A stretch of DNA of 41,921 nucleotides from a virus. Of the stretch, positions 38,024 to 41,921 are shown in pieces. The stretch spans positions 1-41,921 of the IMG/VR virus record IMGVR_UViG_3300046722_000186; one strand, given 5' to 3'. The translations under genes were made by a program, and so were the position numbers. Position 1 is the stretch's first letter. Every line of letters begins with the position of its first letter. Below the pieces are notes generated by a model. The model saw only the letters and a program-made list of their open reading frames with translations. It was not told the DNA's origin and did no database searches.

Positions 38024-38221
38024 ATGGCCGACTACGTCAGGATGATGCAGGCCGACGGCAATGAGCGAGAGCACGATGCCCACATTCGCCTTACGACGTT
38101 GGCGAAAAGCATCCAGTCTCAGCTTGGGCTTGGATGGTCTGAAGCCATCAGCGCAGCCGACATGCACATATACGGGCCGTGGCGCCGTCCTGGCGACAAT
38201 GGCGGGCCGCTTTTGGACTGA
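38024..38221 (+). CDS. Small hypothetical protein (65 aa)
   Basis: A 65-residue protein (ADYVRMMQADGNEREHDAHI; RLTTLAKSIQSQLGLGWSEA; ending GPWRRPGDNGGPLLD). Mostly helical with a Gly/Pro tail. It has no separate ribosome binding site: the ATG abuts the hairpin at 38008-38023, so translation probably depends on the 37844 gene. Function unknown. Confidence 0.6.
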   Translation: MADYVRMMQADGNEREHDAHIRLTTLAKSIQSQLGLGWSEAISAADMHIYGPWRRPGDNGGPLLD

Positions 38222-38235
38222 CCAACAACCCCCCG

Positions 38236-38396
38236 ACTTGGCATAGGAGGACAGAGCGTGCTTCGGCACGATCGAGAGACACGTGATGAGGCGACGAACC
38301 AGACATCGGACGTACGTGCCGATCCTCGTCGGGCGGAGATGGATGCTAGCTCTATGCCTCTGCAAATATCGCCTCCTGTCCTCCTATGTCAAGTGA
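38236..38396. repeat. 19-bp inverted repeat flanking 123 bp without a convincing gene
   Basis: ACTTGGCATAGGAGGACAG (38236-38254, plus strand) and ACTTGACATAGGAGGACAG (38396-38378, minus strand) match at 18 of 19 positions. Each contains AGGAGG and a TTG(G/A)CA. They could be outward remnants of a duplicated promoter or ribosome binding region, or arms of a recombination site near the recombinase block. The intervening DNA has no supported gene. Confidence 0.7.
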
Positions 38397-38418
38397 ACCA
38401 TCAACCCCCCGTCATTTT

Positions 38419-38444
38419 GGCTGCTCCCGCCCGAATTGTATCAG
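38419..38444 (-). repeat. 26-bp direct repeat, copy 2, at the RecT-like stop
   Basis: Second copy of the 36599-36624 element (one mismatch). On the minus strand it begins five bases after the TGA of the RecT-like gene, again placing TGATACAATTCGGGCGG just past a stop codon. Confidence 0.8.
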
Positions 38445-38449
38445 GCGCG

Positions 38450-39445
38450 TCAGCCTGCCGCGAGGTGCTCCTCGCCTTTGATCACGACCTCGTCCAGGTC
38501 GTCGTCTACGGCCTCCGTCTCATCCGCGGGGAACCTGTCGAAAGCATGGTTCAGCGCATAGGTGACCCACATGCTCAGTTCCGGTATACCGGAGTTCTGC
38601 GCTGCGTGGACGGATTTCAGGCCGCCAACTGCGACAACATCGGCCCGCGATCGCGCCAGCGCCAGCTTGGCCAGCAGGTTCCGCTTCCATCTCTCCTCGT
38701 CCGTCTCGCGCGGCTCTGTCTCATCGGCCGGCTTCTGACGGTAGAACCGGTTCTGGGCTGGATCGGCCTCATACACCTCCGTGTCCGCTTTGCGTGGCGC
38801 GCGCGGCGTGGCGGCTGCGGCAGAGCGCAGGGGGATCGTATCGTTCAGGGCATCCCTCGCTGTGCGGATAGGGGCAATCGGTTCATCGCTCGCAATTTCA
38901 CCCTCGATGGTCGGCCCCATTTCCTCCCGCGAGTAGACGCCAAGGATGACCGCCGGTGTCCAGCGACGCGCCCACACCCTGGCGCCGTGATAGACGAGCT
39001 GTTGGTCAGGTTGGCGCTTCCACATCTCGTTGTTCGTGCGCGCCTCGCGGAACGTGACGCTCACTGTGCGTGGGTTTGTTTCACCGCGACGGGTGGCGCT
39101 GACTGTGACCGCGCGCGCATCCCCCTCGCCGGTAAATGAGTAATCAATGTGGCCTACTATGGCGCCGCTGGTCTCGACCGCTGCCGCGACCAGCTTCCCC
39201 TCGTGCATCATCTTTCCGCTGATGACTGACGTTGCCTGCGCGACAGCGAATGGCGACATGCCCCAACGCATCGCTTGCTCTATGACCATCAGGCAATCGC
39301 CAGGACTGTCCTGGAGGTGCTTCGGCACGGTGCGGGCGCGAGCCATGAACTCAGCGAGCCGTAGCGCGTCGTCCATGTTGCGCGGCACCAGGCCGGTGCC
39401 GGGATTGAATGAAGCGGTGTCGGGTGTCGTCAGTGCTTGGCTCAT
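38450..39445 (-). CDS. recT: RecT-like single-strand annealing protein
   Basis: A 331-residue protein. The segment LRLAEFMARARTVPKHLQDS, DCLMVIEQAMRWGMSPFAVA, SVISGKMMHEGKLVAAAVET and WARRWTPAVILGVYSREEM is characteristic of phage RecT-type annealing proteins. It anneals complementary single strands during recombination and replication, usually with a partner exonuclease; the VRR-NUC-like protein is the only nuclease candidate. ATG 39445 with GAGGACG upstream fits better than the longer frame, whose extra 24 residues overlap the HNH remnant. The last 110 residues are divergent. Confidence 0.82.
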   Translation of the reverse strand: MSQALTTPDTASFNPGTGLVPRNMDDALRLAEFMARARTVPKHLQDSPGDCLMVIEQAMRWGMSPFAVAQATSVISGKMMHEGKLVAAAVETSGAIVGHIDYSFTGEGDARAVTVSATRRGETNPRTVSVTFREARTNNEMWKRQPDQQLVYHGARVWARRWTPAVILGVYSREEMGPTIEGEIASDEPIAPIRTARDALNDTIPLRSAAAATPRAPRKADTEVYEADPAQNRFYRQKPADETEPRETDEERWKRNLLAKLALARSRADVVAVGGLKSVHAAQNSGIPELSMWVTYALNHAFDRFPADETEAVDDDLDEVVIKGEEHLAAG

Positions 39446-39523
39446 GTCGTCCTCAGTGGCTTGTTTGCGTAGTAGTAGGCGAGGCAATAGGCCCGCCTCT
39501 TCTCTGGGTTGGCCCAATACCTG

Positions 39524-39622
39524 TCATGTGCGTCCAGTCCAGATCCAACAGCCGGTCGCTTCCTTTGCGTAGTGCTGGTGGAAATACACGACCGGATCGC
39601 GAGGCTTAGGTCCACGCTTCAT
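39524..39622 (-). pseudogene. HNH endonuclease remnant (N-terminal 32 aa)
   Basis: ATG 39622 overlaps the preceding stop as TAATG. The 32-residue frame MKRGPKPRDPVVYFHQHY then ATGCWIWTGRT matches the opening of HNH homing endonucleases (GPKP...GCWIWTG) and stops where GYG and the HNH core should follow. The next 80 bases, in another frame, read DRYWANPEKRRAYCLAYYYA, like nuclease linker sequence. A decayed homing gene is likely; a functional micro-protein is the alternative. Confidence 0.5.
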
Positions 39623-40104
39623 TAGCTGACTCGTATCGTTAATTGTGCTTCAGGATTTCGTAACTCTGCCCCAGGCACACTCTCACCAGCACGCAGGGCT
39701 TTGCCGAGCGCGATCATATCAACGCTGACGCGGGAGAACCTGTCGGGGACCGCCATAGCGTCGGTAACGATCGGCTTGCGCGGATAGGAAATGCTCGCTG
39801 TATATACTGGGCGCTCAAGAGGGCTCACCCCGAGGGCCTCCACGATGCGCGTGGCTATCTCCCGTGCCCGATCAGACCTTGCCTCTATGCGGCGGGCGCG
39901 TTCCCTCGCTAGTTCCGCCAGCTTTTTGTCAGCGATCGACCACTCCACGATCTTGTCGAGCAGTTCAAAGATTTCGCTCTGCCCTTCGATGACCCCGAGC
40001 AGCAATTCGTGGTCGTCGTCATCCGGCAGCGCGCTGATGGCCTCCATCGCCGCACTCATGGCACGCTCGATCGCTGCGCCGTGGGGGATGCTAGATGACG
40101 GCAT
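39622..40104 (-). CDS. Gp157-family protein (Sipho_Gp157)
   Basis: A 160-residue protein. ELLLGVIEGQSEIFELLDKI, ADKKLAELARERARRIEARS, REIATRIVEALGVSPLERPV, YTASISYPRKPIVTD and VPDRFSRVSVDMIALGKALR follow the Siphovirus Gp157 pattern: helical N-terminus, then the ASIS motif and a C-terminal IALGKAL. Members occur in recombination operons beside RecT or single-strand binding proteins; the original association was with phage resistance. ATG 40104 overlaps the upstream gene by 14 bp and is chosen over the longer frame. Confidence 0.85.
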   Translation of the reverse strand: MPSSSIPHGAAIERAMSAAMEAISALPDDDDHELLLGVIEGQSEIFELLDKIVEWSIADKKLAELARERARRIEARSDRAREIATRIVEALGVSPLERPVYTASISYPRKPIVTDAMAVPDRFSRVSVDMIALGKALRAGESVPGAELRNPEAQLTIRVS

Positions 40105-40294
40105 CGCAGTCGTCCTTGTCAGCATAAATGAACGCATCCACCGCTACCGCCATGCGCTCCATGTGGCGGACCTGACGCGACAGGTCGAGCAGTACGCGCG
40201 ACAGGTGCGCGGCGTTCTGCGGCGGCATTGCCTGCCCTTTCGCCCCCCAGGCGATAATCCAATCCGCCAGGTTGGCAAGCTCTGTTGATATCAT
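40091..40294 (-). CDS. Small hypothetical protein
   Basis: A 67-residue helical protein (STELANLADWIIAWGAKGQA; SRVLLDLSRQVRHMERMAVA; ending DDCDAVI) with GGAGA before ATG 40294. It overlaps the Gp157-family gene start. Probably co-functional with recombination genes; not recognised. Confidence 0.62.
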   Translation of the reverse strand: MISTELANLADWIIAWGAKGQAMPPQNAAHLSRVLLDLSRQVRHMERMAVAVDAFIYADKDDCDAVI

Positions 40295-40321
40295 GGTGTG
40301 GTCTCCAATGCTGATGGGGGT

Positions 40322-40597
40322 TCACGCCCCCGGGATGTCGGATTGCAGCGGCAGTTCGTCGTCGTCTGGCGGTTCGTGGATGGCCCCCGGGACGTGCTGC
40401 GGGGGCTCTGGCACCGCCTCCAGCGGCGGCTCTGGCACAGCCTCCAGCTTGCGGGGCCTGCCACGGCGCGGCGGGCGCTCGATCAGATCGATCATGGAGC
40501 GCACCTCTTCGATGCGGGACCGAACGGCCATGGCGTCCAACTCCAAGTCACGCTCACGGGTGCGCAGCGCCGCGAGCAGATCGGGGCAGGCGTTCAT
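40322..40597 (-). CDS. Coiled-coil protein with AT-hook-like motif
   Basis: A 91-residue protein. Residues 5-40 form a helix (RTRERDLELDAMAVRSRIEE), followed by RRGRPRK, an AT-hook core that binds the minor groove, then a Pro/Glu repeat (LEAVPEPP twice) and an acidic end. ATG 40597 overlaps the upstream stop (ATGA); longer frames lack a ribosome binding site. Likely a DNA-associated early protein. Confidence 0.62.
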   Translation of the reverse strand: MNACPDLLAALRTRERDLELDAMAVRSRIEEVRSMIDLIERPPRRGRPRKLEAVPEPPLEAVPEPPQHVPGAIHEPPDDDELPLQSDIPGA

Positions 40598-40779
40598 GGC
40601 GCGACCTTTCGGTGTTCGCGCGCCAACTCTTCGAGATATACGCAGAAAGCCCGCAGCACTTCTGGCTCCAGGGCAACGAAGTGGTCGCCATGTTCGCGGG
40701 GCGCGCGGAGGACGACGCTGTACCCGTCGAAGGACACGAAAAGGCCGTCGCCCAGATAGGTCTCGGGGTGCCCGCTCAT
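40594..40779 (-). CDS. Small hypothetical protein (61 aa)
   Basis: A 61-residue protein: GDGLFVSFDGYSVVLRAPRE (beta-hairpin), FVALEPEVLRAFCVYLEELA (helix). ATG 40779 overlaps the preceding stop (ATGA). Similar short beta-alpha proteins are frequent in phage early operons. Function unknown. Confidence 0.62.
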   Translation of the reverse strand: MSGHPETYLGDGLFVSFDGYSVVLRAPREHGDHFVALEPEVLRAFCVYLEELAREHRKVAP

Positions 40780-40943
40780 GGCTGCTTCGCCAATCCGACG
40801 CCCTCGATGCCACGCAGCCAGGTATCGACCGTGTCCTGGATATGTTGTGCCAGTGCGTGCAGGGCTTCGTGGTAGTCGGCGCCCAGATCGAGGTGGCGGA
40901 GGAAGTACTCGGCCAGCAGTTCGCATTGCGGGTCGTAGCTCAT
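40776..40943 (-). CDS. Small hypothetical protein (55 aa)
   Basis: A 55-residue helical protein (CELLAEYFLRHLDLGADYHE; LAQHIQDTVDTWLRGIEGVG). ATG 40943 overlaps the upstream stop (ATGA). No recognised domain. Confidence 0.6.
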   Translation of the reverse strand: MSYDPQCELLAEYFLRHLDLGADYHEALHALAQHIQDTVDTWLRGIEGVGLAKQP

Positions 40944-41158
40944 GCCGCTGCCCGCCTCCGCTGCTTCGTCCGCTCCACTACTGCCTCGAACGCGGCCAAC
41001 TCGGGCGCAAGAAATTCGCGCCTGAACCGTGCGATGTCGTGCATGGCCAGCTTGCGCCAGTAGGGGCGGAAGGCTGGGCTGGCGGCCCGATACTCGGCGA
41101 TCGAGGCCAGCAGTTCGTCGAGGGCCTGCTGGCGCAGCGTGCCGGTTACATTTGGCAC
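40940..41158 (-). CDS. First gene of the leftward operon (hypothetical, 72 aa)
   Basis: A 72-residue basic helical protein (LRQQALDELLASIAEYRAAS; AMHDIARFRREFLAPELAAF; ending RTKQRRRAAA). GTG 41158 is the likely start; upstream codons in frame are not protein-like and there is no good ribosome binding site. It lies about 190 bp downstream of the presumed PL start. Confidence 0.58.
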   Translation of the reverse strand: MPNVTGTLRQQALDELLASIAEYRAASPAFRPYWRKLAMHDIARFRREFLAPELAAFEAVVERTKQRRRAAA

Positions 41159-41348
41159 ACCAATACGCTCGTTTCGATCGGAACGACTGGCGCAATTATC
41201 GCTTGGTCTATGTGACTGAGGGATTACACTGACGCTGGAGGCGTCTTGCGGACGCGGGGATACAACGAACGGGAGGGCCGAACCTTGCCGAAACGAGCCG
41301 CCGTAAAAGCCATACATCGTGAACGCCTTACGCCAGATGACGCAGACA
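41159..41348 (-). other. Leftward leader between PL and the first gene
   Basis: About 190 bp without a supported gene. On the minus strand it holds GGCTCGTTTCGGCA (41299-41286), shared at 12 of 14 positions with 340-353 just after cro. Downstream lies a small hairpin GCGTC-CGCAA-GACGC (41255-41241) with the 5-bp stem and 5-base loop of a boxB. These recall nut sites, but no N-like protein is identified. Confidence 0.4.
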
Positions 41349-41400
41349 ATTCACCACATTGGTTAGACGATAGTCAACAGGAAAATCACCACTATGGTGA
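41349..41400 (-). promoter_or_regulatory. Leftward promoter PL with operators OL1 and OL2
   Basis: Minus strand TTGACT (41377-41372), 17 bp, GTGAAT (41354-41349). OL1, TCACCA-CAT-TGGTTA (41351-41365), fills the spacer; OL2, TCACCA-CTA-TGGTGA (41386-41400), lies just upstream of the -35. The arrangement mirrors PR with OR1 and OR2, including the 35-bp centre distance. OL2 followed by TTTT also forms a short hairpin that could end repressor transcription. The -10 is weak. Confidence 0.62.
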
Positions 41401-41404
41401 TGGC

Positions 41405-41755
41405 CTATCTGGTGGGCCGCTTCCTGGGTTTTCCGTTGAGAATGTAGATCCCCTTGCTGGCGGCAAAAGCAGCGATCATGCGCCTTTCGTCCAAGCTCAG
41501 GATGCGCCAAAAACGAATGAGGGCAGCCTCCTCAAGCAGCTCGACTGCCTCGCGGTTATCTGGGGTGCTGTCCGCAAAAAGATCGGCGGGTCCGACTCCT
41601 AATGCTGTAGCAATCAGCCGCATCCAATCTTCGTTCAGACGGCGGTCGCCTAGCTCCAGCCGCGAGAGTTGCTGAACGCTGGTGCCGACACGTTCGGCAA
41701 CCTCTTCCAACGTCAGTCTTCTGGCGAGCCGCAACGGACGTATGCGATTGGGCAT
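41405..41755 (-). CDS. cI: CI-like prophage repressor without peptidase domain
   Basis: A 116-residue protein. Residues 8-55 are an XRE helix-turn-helix (RLARRLTLEEVAERVGTSVQ, QLSRLELGDRRLNEDWMRLI, then GVGPADLF). The C-terminal part (AVELLEEAALIRFWRILSLD) probably dimerises. There is no S24/LexA-type autocleavage domain, so RecA-driven cleavage is unlikely and induction needs another route. ATG 41755 is favoured because the helix-turn-helix then begins at residue 8 and the start lies directly after a -10 box; the longer frame would run over the operators and cro. It probably binds TCACCA-N3-TGGTGA. Confidence 0.82.
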   Translation of the reverse strand: MPNRIRPLRLARRLTLEEVAERVGTSVQQLSRLELGDRRLNEDWMRLIATALGVGPADLFADSTPDNREAVELLEEAALIRFWRILSLDERRMIAAFAASKGIYILNGKPRKRPTR

Positions 41756-41803
41756 ATCGCATAATGGTTGTTCTGGTGATTCAGCCCACGCCCCGGCTGG
41801 TGA
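41756..41803 (-). promoter_or_regulatory. Repressor promoter PRM with OR2 and OR3 half-sites
   Basis: Minus-strand CATTAT (41766-41761) lies five bases before the repressor ATG, so transcripts should begin at or next to the start codon without a ribosome binding site. No good -35 exists (GTGGGC at 41789-41784), as in activator-dependent lambda PRM. OR2, with one intact half TGGTGA (41798-41803) centred 35 bp from OR1, lies immediately upstream; another TGGTGA (41774-41779) lies within the promoter. Confidence 0.55.
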
Positions 41804-41921
41804 GATGACATCCTTGACAGGGTTCACCAGCGTGGTGACAATCCCCTCATGCGCCTTCGCCAGTATCTTTCTGCCCACGATATCTCCATGGCGGCGTTCG
41901 CAGCGCGCATCGGCGTCAGCA
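41795..41921. repeat. Terminal direct repeat, right copy
   Basis: Exact copy of bases 1-127. The repressor-cro intergenic region is continuous only when the two ends are joined here. The cro reading frame starts at 41849 and is cut by the window end. Confidence 0.93.

Noticed and set aside
37988-38365. Minus-strand frame of 125 codons starting at TTG 38365 after AGGAGG
   Set aside because: It opposes two rightward genes with better coding character, and its residues are low-complexity Arg/Val/Leu. The AGGAGG belongs to the 19-bp inverted repeat.
38258-39139. Plus-strand frame of 293 codons antisense to the RecT-like gene
   Set aside because: RecT-like protein on the other strand has clear family motifs; this frame has none.

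Overview
The window is one complete, GC-rich, circular tailed-phage genome. The first 127 bases recur exactly as the last 127, so the molecule closes at 41,794 bp. The overlap looks like an assembly artefact of a circular contig rather than a biological terminal repeat. The phage appears to be a temperate podovirus. It has a repressor/Cro pair, P22-like portal, DUF5309-type capsid protein, large T7/P22-style internal (ejection) proteins, a gp10-like tail protein and fibres, but no tape measure, tube or sheath. The alphaproteobacterial-type initiator tRNA and a GcrA/Myb-like helix-turn-helix protein suggest an alphaproteobacterial host; this is inference.

Layout. The immunity switch spans the ends: a leftward repressor (41405-41755) faces a rightward cro (55-261). 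Near-identical operators lie at both PR (30-44) and the presumed PL (41351-41400). Rightward early genes (298-6217) encode small proteins, a VRR-NUC-like nuclease, a conserved phage protein with a PPCQ motif, an IS110-C-terminal-like protein, a winged helix protein, a DUF1376-type replication protein carrying iteron-like repeats, and a NusG-like factor. A two-gene leftward unit (1915-2320) with its own promoter interrupts them. Packaging, small membrane genes and a tRNA fill 6506-11131. The head genes run 11675-18249, connector and fibres 19091-27122, and tail and ejection proteins 27115-35802. The leftward early operon (41158 down to 35793) encodes small proteins, a Gp157-family protein, a RecT-like annealing protein and, further on, a small serine recombinase with satellites. 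A short rightward pair (37844-38221) faces that recombinase.

How it works together. The repressor probably shuts PR and PL through pairs of sites 35 bp apart. Once these open, the rightward operon expresses replication genes and the NusG-like protein, which could help transcription run on through the tightly overlapped late genes, while the leftward operon supplies recombination functions. Most rightward genes overlap by GTGA or ATGA, indicating translational coupling. Free-standing HNH and endonuclease VII genes sit antisense or between structural genes, plus at least one remnant.

The most unusual elements are: (1) a two-repeat, one-spacer type I-E-like mini-CRISPR array at 15745-15834, whose 32-nt spacer would encode a peptide resembling part of the gene next door; (2) an eight-fold 36-bp array at 3426-3740 with invariant 9-mers separated by variable 9-mers; (3) a 12-bp-phased GAAACG array followed by slippery C and G runs inside the replication gene; and (4) small zinc-protein genes bracketed by short direct repeats. 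No database search could be run, so family names come from recognised motifs.
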